Below, piece after piece: positions 43,762-51,859 of a stretch of 64,000 bases of DNA (the stretch's first letter is position 1; every line of letters starts with the position of its first letter). Under the pieces are notes generated by a model. The model was not told where the DNA came from, ran no database searches, and saw only the letters and a program-made list of their open reading frames with translations. Position numbers and translations under genes: made by a program. The DNA comes from JAOUEA01 sp963825685 (GTDB lineage Bacteria > Actinomycetota > UBA4738 > HRBIN12), in NCBI GenBank assembly GCA_963825685.1, contig CAWGUD010000016.1:1-64000 (forward strand). Reading direction: 5' to 3'.

Positions 43762-45492
43762 GTGGGCATGATGGGACGGATGGACGACCAGGCCCGGATC
43801 ACTGTCGCACCGGCGTGGTTCATCGTCGTGGCCCTCGCGATCCCGCTCGTCGGGCTCGCGCTGCTGCTCGGCGTGCCGTCGCTCGACGTCCATTGGGAGC
43901 ACCACCCGTCGCACTTCTGGCTCGTCCTCGGGGTCGCGTTGGTCAACGTCGGGCTGGGCCTGATCGTGAGCGAGGTCGCCCGCCGCAGCGGCGACGAGCG
44001 GCTCTTCCTCGTGTCGATGGTGCTGCTGACGAGCGCGGGGTTCCTGGCTCTGCACGCGGTCGCCACGCCCGGGGTCGTGCTCGCCGGGCCGAACGGAGGA
44101 TTCGTGCTCGCCACGCCCATCGGGTTGCTGCTGGCGTCGGGGTTCGCCGCCGCGTCGTCGATCGAGATGGACGACCGTACCGAGGCGACCCTGCGCCGGT
44201 GGCAGACGCCGATGCGGGTCGGTCTGGCTGTGGTCCTCCTCGCGTGGGCGGCCGCATCGATCGCCGAGGTGCCTCCGCTCGCGCGGGTGATCGAGTCGGA
44301 GCGGGCCCCGTGGCTGCTGGCCCTCCTGCCGCTCGGCGCGATCGCGTACGTGTTCGCGGCGTGGCGATACGTCGGCATCTTCCGTCGACGGGCGCAGCCC
44401 CTGCCGCTCGCGGTGGCCGTGGCCTTCGTGTTGCTCGCCGAGGCCCTGGTCGCCATGGCGTTCGGCAGGGCTTGGCGGGCCTCGTGGTGGGAATGGCACG
44501 TGCTGATGGCGATCGCGTTCGCCACGATCGTGGTCGCCGTGCGGCGCGAGTACCGCTCGGGTCGATCGATGGCGGGGACGTTCGGCGGCATCTACCTCGA
44601 TCGCACGCTCGAGCGGCTCGATCGCCGGCAGTCGGCCGCGATGTCCGACCTCGTCCGCGCCGATGCGACCGGCACGACGCCCGAGACCGCCGCGGCGCTG
44701 CGCGAGCGCGGATTCACCGGCCACGAGATCTCGGTGATGACCGACGCCGCGCGCGAGCTCGCGCGCGTCGACGGACTGCTCCGGCGATACGTGGGTCCGC
44801 AGCTGGCCGAACGTCTCGACGCAGACCCGAGCCTGGCTCACCTCGGGGGTCACGAGCGTGACGTGACCGTGCTCTTCGCCGACCTCGCGGGATTCACCGC
44901 CTTCTCCGAGGGAAGGCCTGCAGGCGAGGTGATCGAGATGCTGAACGCCTACTGGGGGGCCGTCGTGCCGCACGTCGTCGACGATGAGGGCGGCTACATC
45001 GAGCGGTTCGCCGGCGACGCGATCCTCACGATCTTCAATGCCCTCGGCGATCAGCCCGACCACGCCGCGAGGGCGGTTCGGGCGGCGATCGCGATCCGCG
45101 ACCGATCCGACCACATCAGGACCGGCCACGACTGGCCTCGATTCCGCGTGGGCGTGAACACGGGAGTCGTCGCGATCGGGAACGTGGGAGCCGGAGCGCA
45201 GCGCTCGTTCGCCGCGATCGGCGACACCACCAACGTCGCCGCTCGTCTGCAGTCGCTCTCGATGCCGGGGCACATCACGATCGGCGGGCGCACGCTCGAT
45301 GAGGTCAACGACGAGCCAGGCGTCGTGATCGACGTCCGGCCGCTCGGCGCCGCCGAGCTCAAGGGCAAGTCGCAGCCGACGGAGGCGTTCGAGCTGCTCT
45401 CGGTGTCGAGGTCCACGATGACGTCGCGCGAGCTGGACGACGTCCGTGTGACCGACCGCACCCCGAGACCAGGAGGCGACCATGGGCGATGA
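43762..45492 (+). CDS. Membrane-bound class III adenylate/guanylate cyclase
   Basis: Starts are GTG 43762 or ATG 43768/43780 (VGMMGRMDDQARITVAPAWF). About seven hydrophobic helices in the first 270 residues form an N-terminal sensor of unassigned type. A linker with SDLVRADATGTTPETAAALR precedes the cyclase domain (about 350-560): RDVTVLFADLAGFTAFSEGR, GGYIERFAGDAILTIFNALG, RVGVNTGVVAIGNVGAGAQR, GDTTNVAARLQS. Both metal Asp, and Asn-Arg, are present. 576 residues. Ends 11 nt inside the next gene. Confidence 0.9.
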   Translation: MGMMGRMDDQARITVAPAWFIVVALAIPLVGLALLLGVPSLDVHWEHHPSHFWLVLGVALVNVGLGLIVSEVARRSGDERLFLVSMVLLTSAGFLALHAVATPGVVLAGPNGGFVLATPIGLLLASGFAAASSIEMDDRTEATLRRWQTPMRVGLAVVLLAWAAASIAEVPPLARVIESERAPWLLALLPLGAIAYVFAAWRYVGIFRRRAQPLPLAVAVAFVLLAEALVAMAFGRAWRASWWEWHVLMAIAFATIVVAVRREYRSGRSMAGTFGGIYLDRTLERLDRRQSAAMSDLVRADATGTTPETAAALRERGFTGHEISVMTDAARELARVDGLLRRYVGPQLAERLDADPSLAHLGGHERDVTVLFADLAGFTAFSEGRPAGEVIEMLNAYWGAVVPHVVDDEGGYIERFAGDAILTIFNALGDQPDHAARAVRAAIAIRDRSDHIRTGHDWPRFRVGVNTGVVAIGNVGAGAQRSFAAIGDTTNVAARLQSLSMPGHITIGGRTLDEVNDEPGVVIDVRPLGAAELKGKSQPTEAFELLSVSRSTMTSRELDDVRVTDRTPRPGGDHGR

Positions 45493-45856
45493 CGACGACG
45501 CGAGGAAGATCGATCGGTTCCTCGCGGATCTGCCCGAGGACCAGCGGGCCGCGCTCGGCCATCTGCGAGAGACGATCGCGGCCGCGGCACCGGCGGCAAC
45601 CGAGGCGATCAGCTACGGCGTTCCCGCGTTCAAGCTGCACGGCCGCCCGCTCGTGAGCTACGGCGCCGGCAAGGCGCACTGCGCCTTCTACCTGATGAGC
45701 ACCGACGTCATGGACGCCCATCGAACGGACCTCGATGGCTACCAACTCGGCAAGGGGTCGATCCGTTTCCAGCCCGACGCGCCGCTGCCCGAACCGCTCG
45801 TGCGAACCCTCGTCGCCGCCCGCATCGCCGAGCTCGAGGAGCGCCCCAAGGGTTGA
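45482..45856 (+). CDS. DUF1801 / YdhG-like protein
   Basis: ATG 45482 (MGDDDDARKIDRFLADLPED) with AGGAGG 5 nt upstream, overlapping the cyclase end by 11 nt. 124 residues: RAALGHLRETIAAAAPAATE, AISYGVPAFKLHGRPLVSYG, KAHCAFYLMSTDVMDAH, YQLGKGSIRFQPDAPLPEPL. DUF1801 is related to frataxin-like iron chaperones in fold; a function is not established. Probably co-transcribed with the cyclase. Confidence 0.87.
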   Translation: MGDDDDARKIDRFLADLPEDQRAALGHLRETIAAAAPAATEAISYGVPAFKLHGRPLVSYGAGKAHCAFYLMSTDVMDAHRTDLDGYQLGKGSIRFQPDAPLPEPLVRTLVAARIAELEERPKG

Positions 45857-45881
45857 CAGGCATCCTCTCGCAGGCTATATA
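45853..45881 (+). promoter_or_regulatory. Near-consensus promoter of ArsR-AHSA1 module 2
   Basis: TTGACA at 45853-45858, a 17-nt spacer, TATATA at 45876-45881. This is the closest match to the sigma70 consensus in the window. Confidence 0.65.
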
Positions 45882-45882
45882 A

Positions 45883-45900
45883 CCTTCTTGTTCTAGAAGG
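45883..45900. promoter_or_regulatory. ArsR-type operator CCTTCT-N6-AGAAGG
   Basis: A perfect 6-bp inverted repeat right after the -10, nested inside an outer TATAAC/GTTATA pair (45878-45883 and 45906-45911). It covers the expected transcription start, so binding should block initiation. The sequence differs from the operator of module 1, implying separate specificity. Confidence 0.6.
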
Positions 45901-45912
45901 GAGATGTTATAG

Positions 45913-46287
45913 ATGGCGGTGGATCAGCTCGATGCGGTGTTCGGGGCCCTCGCGGACCCCACGCGGCGGGCGATCCTCTCGCGGCTGACACAGGGGGAAG
46001 CCTCGGTCGCCGAGATCGCGGCGCCGTTCGCCGTCTCGCAGCCCGCGATCTCGCGGCACCTCAAGGTGCTCGAGGACGCCGGCCTGATCTCCCGCAGCCG
46101 CAAGGCGACGGCTCGCCTCAGCCATCTCGAAGCCGAGCCGTTGCGCGAGGCCACCGAGTGGCTCTCGGGCTACCGCGAGTTCTGGGACGAGAGCTACGAG
46201 CGACTCGACGCGTTGCTCGCAGCGCTGCAGCACCAGCGGACCGATCGCCCCAACCGGGGCGACACGACGGGAAGGGGTACGTCATGA
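45913..46287 (+). CDS. ArsR-family winged-helix regulator
   Basis: ATG 45913 after GGGAGATG. 124 residues: MAVDQLDAVFGALADPTRRA, ILSRLTQGEASVAEIAAPFA, recognition helix SQPAISRHLKVLEDAGLISR, then EATEWLSGYREFWDESYERL. It is a paralogue of the regulator at 22704-23093, with the same ALADPTRRAIL core but no DQAK tail. Overlaps the AHSA1 start by ATGA. Confidence 0.92.
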   Translation: MAVDQLDAVFGALADPTRRAILSRLTQGEASVAEIAAPFAVSQPAISRHLKVLEDAGLISRSRKATARLSHLEAEPLREATEWLSGYREFWDESYERLDALLAALQHQRTDRPNRGDTTGRGTS

Positions 46288-46766
46288 CCCAGATGAAGAT
46301 CACCGCGGAGCCGGGGGTGCCACAGATCCTCGCCACGAGGGAGGTCGACGCGCCGCCCGAGCTCGTCTACCGGGCCTTCACCGAGCCGGACCTGCTCGTG
46401 CAGTGGCTCGGGCCGCGCCGGCTCACGATGAAGATCGACCGCTTCGAGGTGCGCGACGGCGGCTCGTGGCGGTACGTCCACGTGGAAGAGGACGGCACCG
46501 AGTACGGGTTCCACGGCGTCTTCCACGGTGAACCGTCGCCGCAGGGCATCGTGCAGACGTTCGAGTTCGAGGGCTACCCGGGTCACGTGCAGTTGGACAC
46601 CGCGACCTTCGAGGAGGTCGACGGCGCGACGGTGGTCCACCTCAACTCGGTGTTCCAGACGGTCGAGGACCGCGACGGCATGCTGCAGTCCGGCATGGAG
46701 ACCGGTCTGAACGAGGGCTTCGAGCAGCTCGACGAGCTGCTCGCGAAGCCGGTCGCGAGCGACTGA
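46284..46766 (+). CDS. SRPBCC / AHSA1-type ligand-binding protein
   Basis: ATG 46284, coupled to the ArsR stop. 160 residues: ILATREVDAPPELVYRAFTE, PDLLVQWLGPRRLTMKIDRF, DGGSWRYVHVEEDGTEYGFH, GMLQSGMETGLNEGFEQLDE. Same two-gene design as the module at 22.7-23.6 kb, with a clearly different pocket sequence, so it probably answers a different hydrophobic signal. Confidence 0.92.
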   Translation: MTQMKITAEPGVPQILATREVDAPPELVYRAFTEPDLLVQWLGPRRLTMKIDRFEVRDGGSWRYVHVEEDGTEYGFHGVFHGEPSPQGIVQTFEFEGYPGHVQLDTATFEEVDGATVVHLNSVFQTVEDRDGMLQSGMETGLNEGFEQLDELLAKPVASD

Positions 46767-46826
46767 ACGACACCGCCGTGCGGCCCGAGCGCCGCGTCAG
46801 AGACCGAGGGAGGGACGACCCGAGCC

Positions 46827-47232
46827 ATGGACCTCAAGCTCGAGCTGCTGCCGGTGCCGGTGACCGACGTCGATCGTGCCAAGGCCTTCTACAGCGAACG
46901 ATGCGGGTTCGTCGTCGACGTCGACCACAGTCCGAACGAGGACTTCCGGATCGTGCAGCTGACCCCTCCCGGGTCGGCCTGCTCGATCATGATCGGCACG
47001 GGAACGATCGACACAGCGCCGGGATCGGTGCAGGGCGTGCAGCTCGTGGTCGACGACATCGTGGCGGCGCGGGAGGAGCTCGCCGCGCGCGGCGTCGAGA
47101 TCAGCGAGGTCCGGCACTTCGAGAACGGCGAGTGGTTCGAGGGCAAGGGCGGCGACTGGAACGCCTTCGCGTTCTTCGACGACCCCGACGGCAACGGCTG
47201 GGCGCTGCAGGAGCGACCCGCACCGCGAGTGA
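46827..47232 (+). CDS. VOC-family protein, end disturbed
   Basis: ATG 46827 (MDLKLELLPVPVTDVDRAKA). VOC landmarks: FYSERCGFVVDVDHSPNEDF, RIVQLTPPGSACSIMIGTG, GVQLVVDDIVAAREELAARG, FFDDPDGNGWALQERP. The frame continues past this point for 130 codons through the next gene, which is not VOC-like; a TGA at 47230 in the next frame is the natural end if one base was lost near 47225. The end is therefore uncertain. Confidence 0.8.
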
Positions 47233-47269
47233 CTTGCGGCGAACCGCCGCGAGCATCAGGCTCGGACCG

Positions 47270-48076
47270 ATGGCTGACGCAGCCGGAGTGCTCCGGGTCC
47301 GGATCGACGATCTCACGATCGCGTACGAACGGGCCGGGAGCGGACCGCCGCTCGTGCTGTTGCACGGCGGCCTCTCCGATCATCGCGAGTGGCGAGCACA
47401 GATCGACGGCCTCGCCGACACGTTCACGGTCGTCGCGTGGGATACGCCGGGATGCGGAGGGTCGACCGAACCGCCCGGATCGTTCCGTATGCCGGACTAT
47501 GCCGACGCGCTCGCACGGTTCATCGCGGCGCTCGGGCTCGAGCGACCCCACGTGCTCGGGCTGTCATGGGGATCGACGCTGGCCCTGCAGCTCTACGGCC
47601 GTCACCCCGAGGTTCCCGCCACGTTGCTGCTGACTGGGGCATATGCGGGATGGGCCGGGTCCCTGCCGCCCGGGGTCGTCGCCGAGCGGCTCGAGTCGGC
47701 GATGCGGGACCTGCGGTCGGAGGCTCCGGAGCGGATCATCAGGGCGTGGCTCCCCACATTGTTCACGGAGCGGGCGCCGAGCCAGGTGATCGAGCGATTC
47801 GTCGCGACCTTCTCGGACTTCGAACCCGACGGCGTCGCCACGATGCTTCACGCCATGGCGGAGTGCGACCTGCGCGACGTGCTGCCCACGATCACGGTGC
47901 CGACCCTGCTGCTCTACGGCGAGGAGGACGTCCGCTCGCCGCTCACCGTCGCCGAGGAGATGCACGCGACGATCCCGGGATCGAGGCTCGTGGTCATGCC
48001 CGACGTCGGCCACCAGAGCAACATCGAGGCTCCCGAGCGCTTCAACGCGGCGGTGAGGGACTTCCTGATGCGCTGA
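47270..48076 (+). CDS. Alpha/beta-fold hydrolase
   Basis: ATG 47270 (MADAAGVLRVRIDDLTIAYE). 268 residues: oxyanion region PLVLLHGGLSDHREW, WDTPGCGGSTEPPG, nucleophile elbow HVLGLSWGSTLALQ (G-L-S-W-G), acid YGEEDVRSPL and His in MPDVGHQSNIEAPERFNAAV. Proline-iminopeptidase or haloperoxidase-like member with unknown substrate. The end overlaps the convergent methyltransferase by 35 bp. Confidence 0.9.
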   Translation: MADAAGVLRVRIDDLTIAYERAGSGPPLVLLHGGLSDHREWRAQIDGLADTFTVVAWDTPGCGGSTEPPGSFRMPDYADALARFIAALGLERPHVLGLSWGSTLALQLYGRHPEVPATLLLTGAYAGWAGSLPPGVVAERLESAMRDLRSEAPERIIRAWLPTLFTERAPSQVIERFVATFSDFEPDGVATMLHAMAECDLRDVLPTITVPTLLLYGEEDVRSPLTVAEEMHATIPGSRLVVMPDVGHQSNIEAPERFNAAVRDFLMR

Positions 48077-49067
48077 ACTCGAGGACCGACAGATCCCCGG
48101 CAGGGTGCACGGCGCGCAGGCGCAGCCCGGCATCCGCCGCAAGCTCACCGATCTCGGCGACGCCCCGCTCGCGTCCGCCGAAGTAGGCGAGCATGCGCAG
48201 GTCCATCTCGGTGCGCACGGTCTCGCCGTCGGGGCCGACCTTCTCGACGACGAAGACCAGCCCCTCCGAGCCGGCGGCCTCGGCGCAGCGTCGGAGGATC
48301 GCGCGCGCGGCCTCGTCGTTCCAATCGTGCAGGATCGCGCAGAGCAGGTATGCGCCGGCGCCGGGCGGCAGCGCTTCGAAGAAGTCGCCGACGATGGCCT
48401 CACCCCGATCGGCCAGGCCCGCCGTCTCCAACGCCGCCCGTGCCGCCTCGACGGGCTCGGGCAGGTCGACGACGGTGACCCGCAGCCGCGGATGCGCCTG
48501 CAGCAGCGCGACCATCAGCGCGCCGCCGCCGCCCCCGACGTCGACGACGTGGCCGAGGGACCCCCAGTCGCGAGCAGCGAGGATCGCGGGCGCCCACGCC
48601 GCGACGTCGAACCCCATCTGCGACGCGTACGACGCTGCGCGCTCGGGGTCGGCCGACAGGTCGTCCCAGAACGAGCGCCCGAACCGCACGGGGAAGGCGG
48701 CCTCACCCGTGCGCACGGAGTGCGCGAGGTCGGTGAAGGCGAGCTCGGCCCGGCCGATGGCACCCTCGAGGTCCAGAGCCTCGCGCGTTCCCGACGGATG
48801 ATCGTCGCGCAGCGTCTCGCCCGATGCAGACAGGGCGTACCTGCCCTCGCCATCACGCGTGAGCACCCCGACGGACACGAGGTGGCGCAGCACTCGATCG
48901 AGGGCATCGGCGTCGACCCGCTCCACTCGCGCCAGCTCGGCGGACGTGCGCACTCCCGCGGCGATGTGATCGGCGACGTGCAGCGTGGCCGCGACCCGGA
49001 TCGCCATCGGCGTGACGAGGTCCGCGCGCTCCCAGAGATCGGCTCCAGCTCCATCCTCGTTCCCCAT
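48042..49067 (-). CDS. O-methyltransferase of the plant/actinobacterial OMT (Methyltransf_2) type
   Basis: ATG 49067 after GGGGGTGAG. N-terminal dimerisation winged helix (about 1-100): LVTPMAIRVAATLHVADHIA, RVLRHLVSVGVLTRDGEGRY, then the SAM domain with HVVDVGGGGGALMVALLQAH, RVTVVDLPEPVEAA, GDFFEALPPGAGAYLLCAIL and HDWNDEAARAILRRC (His-Asp-W-N of the catalytic loop). 341 residues. Family members methylate polyketide and aromatic hydroxyls; here there is no biosynthetic cluster to assign a substrate. Confidence 0.92.
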   Translation of the reverse strand: MGNEDGAGADLWERADLVTPMAIRVAATLHVADHIAAGVRTSAELARVERVDADALDRVLRHLVSVGVLTRDGEGRYALSASGETLRDDHPSGTREALDLEGAIGRAELAFTDLAHSVRTGEAAFPVRFGRSFWDDLSADPERAASYASQMGFDVAAWAPAILAARDWGSLGHVVDVGGGGGALMVALLQAHPRLRVTVVDLPEPVEAARAALETAGLADRGEAIVGDFFEALPPGAGAYLLCAILHDWNDEAARAILRRCAEAAGSEGLVFVVEKVGPDGETVRTEMDLRMLAYFGGRERGVAEIGELAADAGLRLRAVHPAGDLSVLEFSASGSPSPPR

Positions 49068-49130
49068 CGCTCACCCCCATCGCCTGGCACAGCCTCACGC
49101 GTCGAGGAGCCTGGCGGCAAACCTGCTGCG

Positions 49131-49538
49131 ATGAGTTCCGCGATCCGTCGACGTCTGCCTGGGTGGATGGCGGTCATCCTGATCTTCGACGGCGCACTCG
49201 ATCGCGCGGCGATCGCGACGTACTGCGATCGCGCCCGGGCTCTGCTCGAGGGCGCCGACGGTGGGCCGGTGATCTGCGACGTCGGCGCCGTCGTGCGCCC
49301 CGACGCCGTCACGATCGAGGCGCTGGCCCGGCTCCATCTGACCGCGCTGAGGCTCGGGCGTCGCATCGTGCTGCGCGATACGAGCGCGGAACTGGCCGAC
49401 CTGCTGACGTTCGCCGGCCTCTGCGACGCGATCGGCTCGGCCGCGGGGTCAGTCGTCGAGCCGGTCGGGCACCCCGAAGAGCGGGAACAGGTGCGCGGTG
49501 TCGAGGAAGAAGCTGATGCCGGCGATGCGACCGCCTGA
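49131..49538 (+). CDS. STAS-domain protein
   Basis: ATG 49131 (MSSAIRRRLPGWMAVILIFD); ATG 49167 is an alternative. The domain has VILIFDGALDRAAIATYCDR, GGPVICDVGAVVRPDAVTIE, ALARLHLTALRLGRRIVLRD, ELADLLTFAGLCDAIG, the anti-sigma-antagonist/STAS fold. The usual phosphorylated Ser or Thr position reads RPDAVTIEAL, with Thr at the fitting place. Its 3' end overlaps the convergent sigma-factor gene, so the two may interfere at RNA level. Confidence 0.8.
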   Translation: MSSAIRRRLPGWMAVILIFDGALDRAAIATYCDRARALLEGADGGPVICDVGAVVRPDAVTIEALARLHLTALRLGRRIVLRDTSAELADLLTFAGLCDAIGSAAGSVVEPVGHPEEREQVRGVEEEADAGDATA

Positions 49539-50424
49539 GACCTCGAGCACCTGCAAGGCCCACGGCTCGTGCCCACCCTGCAGGGCTCGGCTTGTACTGC
49601 GCATAGGCGGGCGACCCGTTCGCCTCGGTCGCGATCAGCCGCGAGCCCCGGCACCCGATCCCCGGGCCGAGGCACCAGGCGGCGATGTCGTCGTGGGTCT
49701 GCAGCCAGAGCGCGTAGGGCGGCATCGACCACGCGGCGTCGTCTCGGAGCAGCGACGTGAGCGAGTCCATGTCGTAGCGCTCGAACGCGTCGACGTAGCG
49801 AGCGAGGAGCGAGCGCTGCTCGGCGTCCATCGGACGCAGCGGCTCGGCGTCGGAGATCTCGGCCGCCTCGATCGTCGCGTGGGCGCGTTGCAGGGCGCTG
49901 TTGACCGACGCGACCGACGTCTCGAGCAGCTCGGCGACCTCGGAGGCCTTCCAGCGGAAGACGTCACGCAGCACGAGCACCGCACGCTGCTTCGGCGGCA
50001 GGTGCTGGAGCGCGGCGATGAAGGCGATGCGGATCGACTCGCGCGCCTCGGCCACCTCGGCGGGGTCGCCGTCGATCGGCAGCACGCGGTCGTCGGGGAC
50101 CGGCAGGATCCACGTGGCCTCGGGCAGGGGCTGACCGAGGTTCGACGCCTCCGCCGACTTCGCCGGCCCGAGGTCCATGGGGCGGGCGCGGCGTTCCTTC
50201 CCGCTCAGCATGTCGAGACACACGTTCGTCGCGATGCGGTAGAGCCAGGAGCGCAGCGCCGCGCGACCCTCGAACGCCTCGAAACCACGCCACGCACGCA
50301 GCATCGTCTCCTGCACGGCGTCCTCGGCCTCGAATCCCGAGCCGAGCATGCGGTAGGCGTAGGCGGTGAGCTCGCGGCGATGCTCTTCGAGCCGCAGCTC
50401 CAGGTCTTCGGGTGCGCGAACCAT
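49449..50424 (-). CDS. ECF RNA polymerase sigma factor with SnoaL-like C-terminus, frameshifted
   Basis: ATG 50424 (MVRAPEDLELRLEEHRRELT). Region 2 is AYAYRMLGSGFEAEDAVQET with MLRAWRGFEAFEGRAALRSW and LYRIATNVCLDMLSGKERRA; region 4 is AFIAALQHLPPKQRAVLVLR and VAELLETSVASVNSALQRAH. A C-terminal NTF2-like domain (about 205-325) follows, with RYDMDSLTSLLRDDAAWSMP; one base is off near 49585 and the end reads GGRIAGISFFLDTAHLFPLF. This is the TIGR02960-type ECF factor that needs no anti-sigma. A TAGGGT box 7 nt upstream marks a leaderless start. Confidence 0.88.
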
Positions 50425-50431
50425 GGCCACC

Positions 50432-50437
50432 ACCCTA
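50432..50437 (-). promoter_or_regulatory. -10 box TAGGGT, leaderless start of ECF sigma gene
   Basis: Ends 7 nt before ATG 50424 on the minus strand. Confidence 0.6.
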
Positions 50438-50477
50438 CGACCGGTCGACGACGAAGAACTCATCGTTCGGCGTGGCC

Positions 50478-50483
50478 TACCCT
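50478..50483 (+). promoter_or_regulatory. -10 box TACCCT, leaderless start of GNAT gene
   Basis: Ends 6 nt before ATG 50490. Faces the sigma-gene box in a 65-bp gap, so both starts share one short region. Confidence 0.6.
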
Positions 50484-50489
50484 GCTCCC

Positions 50490-50924
50490 ATGGCGCCCGA
50501 AGAGATCGAGATCGAGGTCGCCGACTCGCTCGCATCGGTGAGGCGAGCGGCCCACCTGTTCGACCACCCGGTCGACGACGACGCGACCCTGGCCTTCCTC
50601 GACGACCGGCGGCACGTGCTGCTCCTCGCCCGCATCGACGGGTACCCGGTCGGGTTCGTCTCGGCGGTGGAGCTGTCCCACCCGGACAAGCCTCGGTCGG
50701 AGATGTTCGTGTACGAGCTCGGGGTCGACGAGGGCTTCCGACGGCGCGGGGTCGCGACCGTCCTCATGCAGGCGCTGATCGAACTCTGCGAGTCCCGCGG
50801 GTGCGGCGAGATGTTCGTCTTGACCGAGCCGGACAACGAGGCGGCGATCGCGACGTATCGCAAGGCCCTCGGCACTGCGGAACCGGCGGGCGTCATGTTC
50901 ACGTGGGACTGGAGAGACCGCTGA
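50490..50924 (+). CDS. GNAT acetyltransferase, AAC(3)-I-like
   Basis: ATG 50490 (MAPEEIEIEVADSLASVRRA). 144 residues; LFDHPVDDDATLAFLDDRRH, VELSHPDKPRSEMFVYELGV and the acetyl-CoA loop EGFRRRGVATVLMQAL. The HPDK and MFVYELGV blocks recall AAC(3)-I-type aminoglycoside acetyltransferase relatives, but most such actinobacterial proteins have not been tested on drugs. Whether it confers resistance cannot be read from the sequence. Confidence 0.85.
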   Translation: MAPEEIEIEVADSLASVRRAAHLFDHPVDDDATLAFLDDRRHVLLLARIDGYPVGFVSAVELSHPDKPRSEMFVYELGVDEGFRRRGVATVLMQALIELCESRGCGEMFVLTEPDNEAAIATYRKALGTAEPAGVMFTWDWRDR

Positions 50925-50929
50925 GCACC

Positions 50930-51429
50930 GTGCATCTTCGCGACGTCACGCTCGACGATCTCGACCTCTACCTCCGCATGCGCTGCGATCCGGTGATGAT
51001 GGCCGAGCTCGGGGGGCCGCTCCCCCGTGACGGCGTGCCGGACAAGCTTCGTCGCGATGTCGAGGCTGTCGAGCGCGACGAGTACTGGATCTCGATCGTC
51101 GAGTCCGACGACGACGAACCCATGGGCTCGGTCGTGCTGTGGCGACACGACGACCACGGCGAGGAAGAGAGCGAGATCGGCTGGATGATCCTGCCCGAGT
51201 TCCAGGGGCGGGGCATCGGCAAGGCCGCCACGGCCGCGCTGATCGAGCGCGCTCGAGCCGACGGCCGGTGGGGCGACATCCACGCGTACCCGGGGGTGAC
51301 GAATGCACCCTCGAACGGCATCTGTCGCTCGCTCGGGTTCGAGCTCGTCGGGACCATGGATGTCCTCGCGTTCGACGACCGACCGTTGCGCGTGAACCAC
51401 TGGCGGCTGCCCGAGGAGCGACCCCGTGA
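50930..51429 (+). CDS. GNAT acetyltransferase
   Basis: GTG 50930 lies 5 nt after the previous stop; GTG 50903 is an upstream alternative. VHLRDVTLDDLDLYLRMRCD, PVMMAELGGPLPRDGVPDKL, GWMILPEFQGRGIGKAATAA (acetyl-CoA loop), NAPSNGICRSLGFELVGTMD. The domain finishes at NHWRLPEER, about 51420. The open frame runs on to 51634 with non-homologous sequence; a TGA at 51427 in the next frame overlaps the start of the VOC gene and is the likely natural stop. Confidence 0.8.
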
Positions 51430-51846
51430 TGGAACAGCGGGTGAGCCTCGTCACGCTGGGGGTCGCCGACGTCGCCACTGCCAGGGCGTTCTACGAACGG
51501 CTCGGCTGGCGCCCGGCCTCGACGTCGAGGAGACCGTGTTCTTCCAGGCCGGTGGCCTGATCGTCACCCTGTGGAGCCGGGAGAAGCTCGCGGCGACAGC
51601 GTCGTCGACGACCCCGGCGGATGGGGCGGGGTGACCCTCGCCCACAACGTGCGCTCCGGGCGAGGTCGACCACGTGATCCAGCGGGCCCGCGAGGCCGGA
51701 GCTCGCATCGCTCGCGAGCCCGCCGAGACCTTCTACGGAGGGTACGCGGGGGTATTCGTCGACCCTGATGGGCACCCTTGGGAGATCGCGTACAACCCCG
51801 GCTTCACGCTCGACGACGACGGCAGCATCAGGCTCCCGGCGACTGA
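51429..51846 (+). CDS. VOC-family protein, several frameshifts
   Basis: Fragments in three frames join into one VOC protein. MEQRVSLVTLGVADVATARA and FYERLGWRP (ATG 51429) come first. GLDVEETVFFQAGGLIVTLW and SREKLA follow, then GEVDHVIQRAREAGARIARE, AETFYGGYAGVFVDPDGHPW and EIAYNPGFTLDDDGSIRLP. Breaks fall near 51520, 51590 and 51660, and the TGA at 51844-51846 in the neighbouring frame is the likely end. The indel density here is the highest in the window. Confidence 0.7.
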
Positions 51847-51859
51847 GACCGACCCTCGT

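Noticed and set aside
50490..50924. Possible aminoglycoside resistance gene
   Set aside because: Only family-level resemblance to AAC(3)-I; no mobile context or resistance partners, so resistance is not claimed.
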